Notes: generated by a model from the sequence alone, not told the origin. Counted from the first letter of the stretch, positions 1-6,763 are shown. The stretch is DNA of 8,740 nt from Candidatus Nanopelagicaceae bacterium (GCA_947488635.1 CANLAY010000034.1:1-8740); one strand, 5' to 3'. Numbers and translations: made by a program.

Positions 1-45
1 ATTCTTAAACTCAAGTATTTGAGAAATTGTTTCAGGGGTATTCAT
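1..45 (-). CDS. N-terminal fragment of an unidentified protein (cut by the window edge)
   Basis: On the minus strand an ATG lies three bases after the TAA stop of the UDP-glucose dehydrogenase gene and opens 15 stop-free codons reading MNTPETISQILEFKN up to the window edge. The tight spacing suggests a third gene in the same minus-strand operon, probably translationally coupled, because no separate Shine-Dalgarno sequence is visible in front of it. Fifteen residues are too few to assign a family. Its neighbours make a surface-polysaccharide or sugar-nucleotide function plausible, but that is inference from context. A spurious short open frame cannot be excluded. Confidence 0.45.
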   Translation of the reverse strand, partial: MNTPETISQILEFKN

Positions 46-48
46 ATA

Positions 49-1359
49 TTAATCAGTGCGACCTAAGGCGTGGAATTTCCAGCCAGCTGCTCGCCAAAGC
101 TCACGATCGAGCGCATTGCGGCCATCAATGATTAGCGCCCCTTTTGCCAGAGTTGTTATCACCTTTGGGTCCAGCTCGCGATACTGCTTCCATTCAGTTA
201 AGTGCAAGATTAAGTCTGCCCCAGTAACGCACTCTTCAATTGACTCCGAAAAACCCAAATTAGGAAAACGCTTGCGGGCATTTTCGATCGCTTTTGGATC
301 GTGAACAACTACTTTGGCGCCAGCTGCATGTAACTGTGCGGCAATATCTAAAGCTGGGGAATCCCGAACATCATCACTATCTGGCTTGAAAGCAGCGCCT
401 AATACGGCAATCTTGTACTGAGTTAGATCTTCAGAAAGATCTGCGCGCACCACATCGATAACACGTTGACGCGCGCGCAAATTAATCGCGTCGATCTCAG
501 TTAAGAATTCCAGAGCTTGCTTGGCGCCAAGTTCTTCAGCGCGAGCCATAAATGCGCGAATATCTTTAGGTAAGCAGCCGCCACCAAATCCGATACCGGC
601 TTGCAAGAATCGATTGCCAATGCGTGGGTCGTAACCAATGGCCTTTGCTAAGACCGTGACATCGCCACCTGCTGCTTCACAAACTTCAGCCATCGCATTG
701 ATAAATGAGATTTTGGTTGCTAAGAATGAGTTTGCCGCTACTTTAACCAGTTCGGCAGTTGGTAGATCAGCGCGAATCCACGGGGTGCCAAGAGCTAGCA
801 CTGGCTCATAAACTTCTTTCAACATTTCTTCTGCCTTATCGCTAGTTACACCAACTACTAAACGATTAGGGCGCAAAGTATCTTCTACCGCAAAACCTTC
901 CCGTAGAAATTCTGGGTTCCAAGCTAAATCTGCATGGGGAGCGGATTGAAGAAGTTCCTCGCGCAAAGATTGGGCGGTCCCAACTGGCACGGTTGATTTT
1001 CCAACTACTAATGAACCCGGCTTTAAATAAGGGGTAATTGCCGCAACTGAAGAACGCACATAAGTTAAATCAGCTGCCAGACCATCTTTGCTCTGCGGAG
1101 TTCCGACGCAAACGAAGTGCATATCAGCATCTGCTACGAGTGAGAAATCTGTGGTAAAAGTTAAGCGACCAGATTTAACTTCTTCGTCTAATAAAGTATC
1201 TAAACCAGGTTCATAAAACGGTAGTTCGCCTCTGCTTAACTGGGCAATTTTGGCAGCATCGGTGTCTACTCCGATAACTTCAAATCCAAGGGATGACATA
1301 CAAGCTGCATGTGTAGTGCCAAGGTAACCAGTTCCGATTACTGATAACTTCATTTTCAT
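49..1359 (-). CDS. ugd: UDP-glucose 6-dehydrogenase
   Basis: This 436-residue cytoplasmic enzyme should oxidise UDP-glucose to UDP-glucuronate with two NAD+, supplying uronic acid for envelope glycans. Visible family marks are the N-terminal Rossmann motif GTGYLG (residues 9-14), VGTP (85-88), NPEFLREG (148-155), a conserved Lys in ELVKVAAN (K206), the nucleophile cysteine in GFGGGCLPKD (C262), and the C-terminal UDP-binding segment FKPDSDDVRDSPA (324-336). The length is normal for the family. The frame stays open 40 codons further upstream, but that stretch lies over the 3' end of the LCP gene and reads as low-quality, Arg-rich sequence. The start at 1359 has an AAGGGA six bases upstream and puts the Rossmann strand at the N-terminus. 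A second ATG at 1353 is possible. It lies 10 bases downstream of the LCP gene, very likely in one operon. A UDP-N-acetylmannosamine dehydrogenase relative is less likely from the motifs. Confidence 0.95.
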   Translation of the reverse strand: MKMKLSVIGTGYLGTTHAACMSSLGFEVIGVDTDAAKIAQLSRGELPFYEPGLDTLLDEEVKSGRLTFTTDFSLVADADMHFVCVGTPQSKDGLAADLTYVRSSVAAITPYLKPGSLVVGKSTVPVGTAQSLREELLQSAPHADLAWNPEFLREGFAVEDTLRPNRLVVGVTSDKAEEMLKEVYEPVLALGTPWIRADLPTAELVKVAANSFLATKISFINAMAEVCEAAGGDVTVLAKAIGYDPRIGNRFLQAGIGFGGGCLPKDIRAFMARAEELGAKQALEFLTEIDAINLRARQRVIDVVRADLSEDLTQYKIAVLGAAFKPDSDDVRDSPALDIAAQLHAAGAKVVVHDPKAIENARKRFPNLGFSESIEECVTGADLILHLTEWKQYRELDPKVITTLAKGALIIDGRNALDRELWRAAGWKFHALGRTD

Positions 1360-1365
1360 ATTTAT

Positions 1366-1371
1366 TCCCTT
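1366..1371 (-). promoter_or_regulatory. Ribosome binding site of ugd
   Basis: AAGGGA on the minus strand lies six bases before the ATG at 1359. It overlaps the TAA stop of the upstream LCP gene (TAAGGGA), an arrangement that favours translational coupling. It decides the start at 1359 over the longer upstream reading frame. Confidence 0.6.
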
Positions 1372-2491
1372 ATTTCGCACTCGGGCAAGCGTTGTCAGAG
1401 GCGGTTTGAGTCTTAAACTTATCGACGATAGTAGTTGTTGGGGAGGCACTCGCCGATGGTGTCGCCTTAACTTCATCAATTATTGGTTGATCGCTCAGCA
1501 ATCGATTGAACAAATCAGGCGCGAGGACGCTGTCCCAGATTACAACTGAGCCAACACCCTCTGCTCGACCATTTGCAGTGGAGAGCGGAATTGTGAGGGT
1601 GCGAACTCGATCGGCCGATAAGTTCTTTAGCTGCTTACCTAAGGTTAAAAGGTCATTCTTATTAAAATCATTATCAGTTGTTACAGTTTTGATCGCAGCA
1701 TTGAGGAAGCTAACAAGTTTGATTGGATTCAGTAACGTTCCAGTGCTAGTTGCTTTACGCAAGACCGCAGACATGAATTCTTGCTGACGTTTCATCCGGC
1801 CGATATCTCCGAGTCCATCAAAGTCGCGCGTGCGCACATATTTGAGAGCTTGAATTCCATCGAGAGTTTGTAAGCCAGCCGAGAGTTCTAAGTCAGATTT
1901 AGAGTCATTAATGTCTTTCTTTACGCACACATCAATTCCGCCAAGTGCATCAATTATGTTTGTAAAGCCCAGATAATTTATCTCAATGTAATGATCAATT
2001 CGCAGCCCAGTTTCACCTTCGAGTGTTTCGATTAAGAGTGGAGCTCCGCCGAAGCTAAAGGCGGCGTTCAATTTATTTTGACGCGCGGGAACTATTTTGG
2101 TCGAATCCGAACTACTGACATGTTCTGGAATTGTTACTAAAGAATCTCTTGGAAGCGAGACAATAACTGCACTGTCGCGATCCTTACTAATATGCACAAG
2201 CAACATAGTGTCTGACCGAGCGCCGGCTGCAATGTCAGTTCCGCCGACCCAAAGCTCGCGAATTTGATCTTTAGTTAGACCTTGACGGTTATCTGAACCC
2301 ACTAGCAATAAATTCATTGCACTTGTCGGTTTATCAGGGCGGTTATCAATACCGGCAAATGCATCAGTTCTATTTAGGGATCCGCTAATTCGGCCAAGCC
2401 CCAGCCAACCGATGGCAGATAGAGCCACAATTCCTAGCGAAAGTGAGGTAATCGCCCGAATGGCACGGCTGTGTTTGCGAGGCGAAGACAT
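1370..2491 (-). CDS. LytR-CpsA-Psr (LCP) family cell-wall glycopolymer transferase
   Basis: LCP enzymes sit in the membrane with an extracytoplasmic catalytic domain and transfer lipid-linked glycopolymers (teichoic acid, capsule, arabinogalactan) onto peptidoglycan. The 373-residue protein has a short basic cytoplasmic tail (MSSPRKHSRAIR), one transmembrane helix at about residues 12-32, and an LCP domain from about 58 to 250. Family motifs are visible: LLVGSDNR (D67), ARSDTM (R92, D94), SLPRDSLV (R115, D116), NKLNAAFSFGG (139-149) and the YVRTRDFDGLGDIGRMKRQQ block (218-237), whose Arg and Asp residues bind the pyrophosphate. A Ser/Thr/Pro/Ala-rich tail (about 343-356) precedes the C-terminus. 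There is no Shine-Dalgarno sequence; a TACGCT box six bases before the ATG suggests a leaderless start. It is the first gene of the operon with ugd and is divergent from the glycosyltransferase gene. The exact polymer it attaches cannot be told from sequence. Confidence 0.93.
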   Translation of the reverse strand: MSSPRKHSRAIRAITSLSLGIVALSAIGWLGLGRISGSLNRTDAFAGIDNRPDKPTSAMNLLLVGSDNRQGLTKDQIRELWVGGTDIAAGARSDTMLLVHISKDRDSAVIVSLPRDSLVTIPEHVSSSDSTKIVPARQNKLNAAFSFGGAPLLIETLEGETGLRIDHYIEINYLGFTNIIDALGGIDVCVKKDINDSKSDLELSAGLQTLDGIQALKYVRTRDFDGLGDIGRMKRQQEFMSAVLRKATSTGTLLNPIKLVSFLNAAIKTVTTDNDFNKNDLLTLGKQLKNLSADRVRTLTIPLSTANGRAEGVGSVVIWDSVLAPDLFNRLLSDQPIIDEVKATPSASASPTTTIVDKFKTQTASDNACPSAK

Positions 2492-2497
2492 GGCGAA

Positions 2498-2503
2498 AGC
2501 GTA
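2498..2503 (-). promoter_or_regulatory. Predicted -10 box of the LCP-ugd operon (leaderless)
   Basis: TACGCT on the minus strand is separated by six bases from the ATG at 2491. A transcript would therefore begin at or next to the A of the start codon. It fits the actinobacterial TANNNT -10 consensus. No convincing -35 hexamer is seen about 17 bases upstream. No Shine-Dalgarno sequence precedes this gene, which agrees with leaderless translation. Confidence 0.5.
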
Positions 2504-2512
2504 CTTGGGCGA

Positions 2513-2518
2513 TACGGT
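2513..2518 (+). promoter_or_regulatory. Possible -10 box of the glycosyltransferase-SpoIID operon
   Basis: TACGGT ends nine bases before the ATG at 2528, so the transcript would have a leader of only a few bases. The spacing is a little longer than for the other candidate leaderless promoters in the window, and the box is weaker (G at position 5). AGGGG lies next to the ATG but is too close to serve as a standard Shine-Dalgarno sequence. The box lies within the 36-bp divergent gap shared with the LCP promoter. Confidence 0.3.
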
Positions 2519-2527
2519 TTAGGGGCT

Positions 2528-3532
2528 ATGACTACCGCACCTATTCCGAGAAAAGTTGAGTTATCTACCTCACCGGATCTCTCCGTGATTCTGCCAGTTT
2601 TAAATGAGGCAAACCATTTAGCAGCTGCAGTTAAAGCAATCCTTTCCCAGGATTATCAAGGAAAATTTGAAGTTATCTTGGCAATTGGGCCGTCAAAAGA
2701 TGAAACGCTTGAAATTGCAAATGAGTTAGCTAAATCTGATTCCAGAGTTGTTGTAGTGCTTAATCCAAGTGGGCGAACTGCAGCTGGTTTAAATATCGCA
2801 CTAGCAAAGTCGATTTCTCCAATAATTGTAAGAGTCGATGGACATGCTGAAATCCCAAGTAATTATCTGTCCGTAGCAGTTGAACTACTTCGCAAAACTG
2901 GCGCTGTAAATGTCGGAGGATTAATGGGCGCTGTCGGAAAAACAAAATTTGAGCAAAGTGTTGCACGAGCAATGCGTAGCCCACTTGGAGTAGGGGCTGC
3001 AAAGTTTCACACTGGTGGTGGATCCGGTGAAGTGGATACTGTGTATTTGGGTTGCTTCTTGCGAGAAGCGCTAAATGAAATTGGTGGTTTCGATGAGAGA
3101 TTTATTCGCGCCCAGGATTGGGAACTTAATTTTCGATTACGAGAGCGCGGCGGCAAAATCTTCTTTGATCCCCGACTAGAAGTTACTTACCGACCAAGGC
3201 CAAATTTAGCAGCCCTGGCAAAACAATATTTTGAATATGGTCGTTGGCGAAGAGTTGTCTCGCGAAAACATGCTGGCACAATTAACTATCGATACTTAGC
3301 TCCACCGCTTGCTCTGGCCGGAACCTCACTTTCGCTCATTGCTGGTTCATTGTTATCGCCAATGCTCTATATTCCAGCTGCAATCTATCTGGGTTTCACG
3401 TTGGTGGCAGGAATTGCACTCGGCAAAGGGTTGCTGGAAAGAGTCTTGATGCCTGCAGTCCTAATTACAATGCAGATGGCTTGGGGTGCCGGTTTTATTA
3501 CCTCACCAAAATCATTAGTACCCCAGGATTAA
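2528..3532 (+). CDS. Family 2 glycosyltransferase, ExoA-like, membrane-anchored
   Basis: The protein (334 residues) is a processing or initiating sugar transferase for a surface glycan, with a GT-A catalytic domain on the cytoplasmic side. The N-terminal strand SVILPVLNE (19-27) is the nucleotide-sugar binding start of GT2. VRVDGHAEIP (101-110) carries the metal-site Asp (D104) in the DGH form seen in succinoglycan ExoA-type enzymes. GGFDERFIRAQDWELNFRLRERG (186-208) holds the acceptor-side acidic motif (QDWE, D197). Two to three hydrophobic segments follow at about 256-280, 281-299 and 304-325, anchoring the C-terminus. The frame extends 19 codons further upstream, but that would overlap the start of the divergent LCP gene, so the ATG at 2528 is preferred. 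It is followed two bases later by the SpoIID-domain gene, forming an operon. Donor and acceptor sugars cannot be assigned from sequence. Confidence 0.9.
   Translation: MTTAPIPRKVELSTSPDLSVILPVLNEANHLAAAVKAILSQDYQGKFEVILAIGPSKDETLEIANELAKSDSRVVVVLNPSGRTAAGLNIALAKSISPIIVRVDGHAEIPSNYLSVAVELLRKTGAVNVGGLMGAVGKTKFEQSVARAMRSPLGVGAAKFHTGGGSGEVDTVYLGCFLREALNEIGGFDERFIRAQDWELNFRLRERGGKIFFDPRLEVTYRPRPNLAALAKQYFEYGRWRRVVSRKHAGTINYRYLAPPLALAGTSLSLIAGSLLSPMLYIPAAIYLGFTLVAGIALGKGLLERVLMPAVLITMQMAWGAGFITSPKSLVPQD
3525..3528 (+). promoter_or_regulatory. Ribosome binding site supporting a TTG start
   Basis: AGGA lies six bases before TTG at 3535, inside the last codons of the glycosyltransferase gene. It supports the rare TTG start, which in turn yields a clean signal peptide. 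The other in-frame TTG at 3481 would put polar, unrelated residues in front of that signal. Confidence 0.55.
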
Positions 3533-3534
3533 CG

Positions 3535-4812
3535 TTGAAACGACCTAACTTTGGCGCACTTGCGCCCCTTCTGATTTCAATATTGGTACTGGCTAATCTG
3601 CCTTCAGCTTCAGCCGAAGTACCGGCCACAATTTCATTTTCTGGCAAAGGTTATGGACATGGTGTTGGAATGAGTCAGATTGGCGCTCGTGGTTTAGCCC
3701 TAGCAGGGGATACCGCAACGGCAATTATGAATTATTACTATCCTGGCAGCGAGGTAATGCCGATAATAGATGATCAAATTCTGCGGGTAAATATCGGCCA
3801 CCAGTTAACTTCGGCTTCTTTAAAAAGTGATTCGCCTGGCATGTCATTGCAATTGATTTCTGGCGATGGCACAGAGCCACAATTTCTTTCAGTCTTGGCA
3901 GCAAGAGATTCGGTTAAGTTATCAATTTCAGAAAAGCAAGTAGCGATAACCACAACTCAAGTCGGCATCACCACAATTCTTACTCCAGTTGACCTATTAA
4001 CTATTCGTTGGAGTGGCACTAGATATTTAGCTGGACCCGATTCAATTTTATCCTTAACTCATACCAAGAAAACGACTCGATATCGTTATGGTCAAATTCA
4101 AGTCAAGATTATTAAAGATGCCAAACTGGGCAATCGATTGGCGATTGTGAATCAAGTTAGATTGCACGATGAGTATCTTTGGGGGATAAGCGAAGTTCCT
4201 TCTTCTTGGCCGGCCGCAGCACTTGAAGCACAAGTGATCGCTTCTCGAAGTTATGCAATGAGTAAAGTAGGCAAAGTTTTAAAGAGTTGTGATTGCGAAC
4301 TTTATTCATCAATTAGTGATCAGAATTTCGCGGGCTATGCAAAGGAGGCTGAACCTAAGTGGGGGCTAATTTGGAAAGCTGCTGTTTCTCGGACTTCAGT
4401 TACTGAAAGTACTGGGTTAACCGTTACCCGCAATTCATTACCAATTCGAACTTATTTTGGCTCATCCTCAGGTGGCGTAACCGAAACTTCAAAAAATGCC
4501 TGGGGGACCGATGTTGGCTACACCTTCTCGGTTCCAGATCCGTGGTCTCTAGATCCTAAGTTAAATCCGAATTTCTATAAGTGGAAGCGAGATATCACGC
4601 AATCAGTGCTGGCTACTGCTTTTGGGCTACCAAATGTTGTGTGGGTCAAAGTTTTGTCCTTAAATGAGACTGGTTCCGTGAAACTCATTGAAGGAAAATC
4701 AAGTGCGGGAAAGAAAGTTAAGTTAAGCGGTGAGACTTTTCGCAGTAGATCCAAACTGCCATCAACTTGGTTTGCGCCAACGAGCGAAGAGCTAGTTAGC
4801 GTGCAGAACTGA
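3535..4812 (+). CDS. Secreted SpoIID/LytB-domain protein, putative peptidoglycan lytic transglycosylase
   Basis: From TTG 3535 the protein has 425 residues. It begins [20 protein letters not shown], a Sec signal peptide with a likely cut after ASA (residue 27). Directly after it comes [17 protein letters not shown] (37-53). The SpoIID core follows: [20 protein letters not shown] (210-229) with the presumed catalytic Glu (E220), [13 protein letters not shown] (230-242), a CDCELY pair of cysteines (252, 254), SDQNFAGY and [13 protein letters not shown] (307-319). Bacillus SpoIID is a lytic transglycosylase that cuts denuded glycan strands. In Bacillus the GHGVGMSQ motif sits near the C-terminus, whereas here it leads the mature protein. 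No sporulation role is implied; wall remodelling linked to the neighbouring glycan genes is an inference. It lies two bases after the glycosyltransferase gene, and its 3' end overlaps that of dapD by 21 bp. Confidence 0.88.
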   Translation: MKRPNFGALAPLLISILVLANLPSASAEVPATISFSGKGYGHGVGMSQIGARGLALAGDTATAIMNYYYPGSEVMPIIDDQILRVNIGHQLTSASLKSDSPGMSLQLISGDGTEPQFLSVLAARDSVKLSISEKQVAITTTQVGITTILTPVDLLTIRWSGTRYLAGPDSILSLTHTKKTTRYRYGQIQVKIIKDAKLGNRLAIVNQVRLHDEYLWGISEVPSSWPAAALEAQVIASRSYAMSKVGKVLKSCDCELYSSISDQNFAGYAKEAEPKWGLIWKAAVSRTSVTESTGLTVTRNSLPIRTYFGSSSGGVTETSKNAWGTDVGYTFSVPDPWSLDPKLNPNFYKWKRDITQSVLATAFGLPNVVWVKVLSLNETGSVKLIEGKSSAGKKVKLSGETFRSRSKLPSTWFAPTSEELVSVQN

Positions 4813-5727
4813 GTTAAGTCCGCCCCACGTACCGGTGCGCATAACTGCTTCAAGTGCGCCACTCTGCGAATTACGACGAAATAGCAAATTGTTAGCACCA
4901 GATAGTGAGGCTGCTTTAACTACTTCACCATCTGGAAGCAATACTTTGGCAGCAGCAGTTACGTAAGTGCCAGATTCAATTACACAGTTATCACCAAGTG
5001 AAATGCCACAACCAGAGTTAGCACCTAGTAAGCAGTTCTCGCCAATCGAGATTACTTCTTTGCCACCGCCACTTAAGGTGCCCATAATCGAAGCGCTGCC
5101 ACCAATATCGCTGCCATTACCAACAACCACACCTGCTGAAATTCTTCCTTCTACCATTGAAGTTCCGAGTGTGCCGGCATTGAAATTTACAAAACCTTCG
5201 TGCATAACTGTTGTGCCACTAGCTAAGTGAGCGCCGAGTCTTACCCGATCGGCATCTGCAATTCGCACCCCACTTGGAACTACGTAATCAACCATGCGAG
5301 GGAATTTATCGACGCCATAAACAGCTACGTGCTGTCCTGTAGCTGCCCGAATATTTGCCCGAGTGATTTCAAAATTATCAACCGGACAAGGACCAACTGA
5401 AGTCCAAACCACGTTATTTAGAATTCCGAAAATTCCATCTAGTGATTGCCCATGTGGCTTAACTAAACGATGCGAAAGTAAATGTAAGCGCAAGTAGGCA
5501 TCACTAACTGAGGCAGGTGGTGTAGCTAAATCAATCTCAATACCAACAACTTCGCAGCGCACACCTCGTGCATTGTCAGCTACTAAAAGCGATGCGAATT
5601 CGGCAGGCGCAGTTGCAGGCAGATTGCCCAAAACAGGTGCTGGGAACCAAGTATCAAGGACGGTGCCATCTTTTTCACCACCATTGATTAAAGTGGCAAT
5701 TCCATATCCAGCTGCTCGTTGCGACAT
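4792..5727 (-). CDS. dapD: 2,3,4,5-tetrahydropyridine-2,6-dicarboxylate N-succinyltransferase, actinobacterial type
   Basis: DapD transfers succinyl from succinyl-CoA to tetrahydrodipicolinate in the succinylase route to meso-diaminopimelate and lysine, in the cytoplasm. The 311-residue protein matches the actinobacterial subgroup. It has an N-terminal alpha/beta domain, then a left-handed beta-helix of hexapeptide repeats (about 150-265) containing [27 protein letters not shown] and [22 protein letters not shown]193 in MVEGRIS matches the catalytic Glu199 of the M. tuberculosis enzyme. With the same offset of six residues, D160 and E177 match its metal-binding Asp166 and Glu183 (numbers from memory). 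No Shine-Dalgarno sequence precedes the ATG; a TAGGCT box six bases upstream suggests a leaderless mRNA. The gene stands alone on the minus strand, between convergent and divergent neighbours, and meso-DAP ties it to peptidoglycan supply. Confidence 0.96.
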   Translation of the reverse strand: MSQRAAGYGIATLINGGEKDGTVLDTWFPAPVLGNLPATAPAEFASLLVADNARGVRCEVVGIEIDLATPPASVSDAYLRLHLLSHRLVKPHGQSLDGIFGILNNVVWTSVGPCPVDNFEITRANIRAATGQHVAVYGVDKFPRMVDYVVPSGVRIADADRVRLGAHLASGTTVMHEGFVNFNAGTLGTSMVEGRISAGVVVGNGSDIGGSASIMGTLSGGGKEVISIGENCLLGANSGCGISLGDNCVIESGTYVTAAAKVLLPDGEVVKAASLSGANNLLFRRNSQSGALEAVMRTGTWGGLNSVLHAN

Positions 5728-5733
5728 AAGACA

Positions 5734-5739
5734 AGCCTA
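5734..5739 (-). promoter_or_regulatory. Predicted -10 box of dapD (leaderless)
   Basis: TAGGCT on the minus strand lies six bases before the dapD ATG at 5727. This places the transcription start at the start codon. It faces the LOG-gene -10 box with only five bases between the two, so polymerase could hardly occupy both promoters at once. Confidence 0.55.
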
Positions 5740-5744
5740 GCCCC

Positions 5745-5750
5745 TATCCT
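5745..5750 (+). promoter_or_regulatory. Predicted -10 box of the LOG-family gene (leaderless)
   Basis: TATCCT lies seven bases before the ATG at 5758 and is close to the TATAAT/TANNNT consensus. No Shine-Dalgarno sequence lies between it and the start codon, so a leaderless transcript is expected. No clear -35 is seen; the upstream bases are shared with the divergent dapD promoter. Confidence 0.55.
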
Positions 5751-5757
5751 TACCGAC

Positions 5758-6300
5758 ATGCGTATTGCCGTCTTTTGTTCATCATCACCGACTATTGATG
5801 CGAAGTATCAAGAGGTTGCAACCCAACTTGGAAATGCCATCGGCAATCAAGGCTGGGGCTTGGTTTCTGGTGGCGGTCACATTTCCACGATGGGTGCAAT
5901 TGGTCGTGCGGTACGCGAAGTTGGTGGACACACAATCGGTGTGATCCCACAATCTTTAGTTGACATTGAATTTGCTGACCGCGATAGCGATGAGCTGCAT
6001 GTGGTTGAGTCAATGCGCGAACGTAAAGCAAAAATCGAAGATTTAGCGGATGCTTTTATTACCTTACCTGGTGGCCCCGGCACGCTAGAAGAATTCTTCG
6101 AAATCTGGGTTGGCCGTTTCCTTAAGTTTCACGATAAGCCAGTTTTAATTCTTGATCCGCACGGCGCGTTTGCACCTCTAGTCACTCTGCTTGATCATCT
6201 CGAAGCCGAAGGTTTTGTAAAACCAGGTCAACGCGAATTAGTTACTTGGTGCACCAGTGTTGAACAAGTTATCAAAACACTTAATGAGTCTGGGAAGTAA
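5758..6300 (+). CDS. LOG/TIGR00730-family Rossmann protein, putative nucleoside 5'-monophosphate phosphoribohydrolase
   Basis: Proteins of this family (plant LOG, bacterial YvdD/Rv1205) release a base such as adenine or a cytokinin from its 5'-ribonucleotide. The 180-residue product has the complete family pattern: MRIAVFCSSS at the N-terminus, the phosphate-binding GLVSGGGHISTMGA (34-47), SMRERK (85-90) with the catalytic Arg R87 in the MxxRK motif, and PGGPGTLEE (104-112), the PGGxGTxxE signature with E111/E112. It lacks the long N-terminal extension of the PpnN-type lysine decarboxylase-like relatives. The frame is open back to a TTG at 5719, but that would overlap the start of dapD, so ATG 5758 was chosen. 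In M. tuberculosis a homologue also lies near dapD. Its physiological substrate here (cytokinin versus general nucleotide salvage) is not known. Confidence 0.92.
   Translation: MRIAVFCSSSPTIDAKYQEVATQLGNAIGNQGWGLVSGGGHISTMGAIGRAVREVGGHTIGVIPQSLVDIEFADRDSDELHVVESMRERKAKIEDLADAFITLPGGPGTLEEFFEIWVGRFLKFHDKPVLILDPHGAFAPLVTLLDHLEAEGFVKPGQRELVTWCTSVEQVIKTLNESGK
6292..6297 (+). promoter_or_regulatory. Ribosome binding site of the SRPBCC gene
   Basis: GGGAAG lies four bases before TTG 6302, overlapping the end of the LOG-family gene. It favours this TTG over the in-frame ATG at 6284, which has no purine-rich sequence in front of it. Confidence 0.4.
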
Positions 6301-6301
6301 A

Positions 6302-6757
6302 TTGGCTAGCAGCGAAATCAAGATCAGACTTAAAATAGCGGCACCAATCGATAAAGTTTGGGCGGCAATTGCTGATTGGGAGAGTCAAGGCGATTGGATG
6401 TTGCAAACTCGAGTTTGGGTTACCTCAGATATCAGAAGTGGTGTTGGTACCTCAATTAGTGCATTAACTGGCCCACTAGTTAAATCAGGGTTCAAATTTG
6501 GGTTGCTCGATAAAATGGTGGTCACAAATTGGTTGCCACCGCGATTATGCGAAGTCGATCATGTGGGCAAGATAATCAAAGGCACGGGCAAGTTCGAACT
6601 AACTGATCTTTCCGGCGAGCAAGAAGTCGCAACAATTTTCGATTGGTCAGAAACCATCGAAGCGCCGAAGGCGATTTTTCTTTTGATCTATTTGCCTACC
6701 TATTTAGGCGTGCGAATCTCACTTCTACGCTTTCGGAGATCTCTAACCAATCGCTAG
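6302..6757 (+). CDS. SRPBCC (START/Bet v1-like) superfamily protein of unknown function
   Basis: This 151-residue soluble protein has the pattern of the polyketide-cyclase/dehydrase-like SRPBCC fold. It opens with a strand, IKIRLKIAAP, then the helix DKVWAAIADWESQGDW (17-32), GVGTSISA (47-54), VTNWLPPRLCEVDHVG (74-89), KGTGKFELTDL (93-103), TIFDWSETIE (111-120) and a long C-terminal helix with hydrophobic and Arg residues (122-148). The fold encloses a cavity for hydrophobic ligands, but the ligand cannot be predicted. The start is uncertain. TTG 6302 has a GGGAAG in front and begins directly before the first strand. ATG 6284 would overlap the preceding gene by 17 bp. Spacing to the LOG-family gene implies co-transcription. 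No catalytic motif is apparent. Confidence 0.78.
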   Translation: MASSEIKIRLKIAAPIDKVWAAIADWESQGDWMLQTRVWVTSDIRSGVGTSISALTGPLVKSGFKFGLLDKMVVTNWLPPRLCEVDHVGKIIKGTGKFELTDLSGEQEVATIFDWSETIEAPKAIFLLIYLPTYLGVRISLLRFRRSLTNR

Positions 6758-6763
6758 TAGCCT
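6758..6763 (+). promoter_or_regulatory. Predicted -10 box of the small HTH gene (leaderless)
   Basis: TAGCCT starts at the base after the TAG stop of the SRPBCC gene and ends eight bases before the ATG at 6772. The spacing is consistent with transcription starting at or within two bases of the start codon. No Shine-Dalgarno sequence lies in between. Confidence 0.42.

Noticed and set aside
1360..1479. Forty-codon N-terminal extension of the UDP-glucose dehydrogenase
   Set aside because: It lies wholly over the 3' coding end of the LCP gene in another frame. It reads as Arg/His-rich sequence without family similarity, and the internal start has a Shine-Dalgarno sequence next to the Rossmann motif.
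2471..2527. Upstream extension of the glycosyltransferase from GTG 2471
   Set aside because: It would overlap the start of the divergent LCP gene and its promoter and adds non-homologous residues before the typical N-terminus.
4780..4830. Possible bidirectional terminator between the SpoIID gene and dapD
   Set aside because: Only a four-base-pair inverted repeat (GCTA-GT-TAGC, 4791-4800) is seen, with no T-run; this is too weak for an intrinsic terminator.
4967..5230. Plus-strand open frame rich in Pro, Ser and Ile inside dapD
   Set aside because: It is the antisense shadow of the hexapeptide-repeat region of dapD; its apparent periodicity comes from that beta-helix.
5792..6083. Two minus-strand open frames inside the LOG-family gene
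   Set aside because: They lie opposite a gene with complete family motifs and resemble no known protein.
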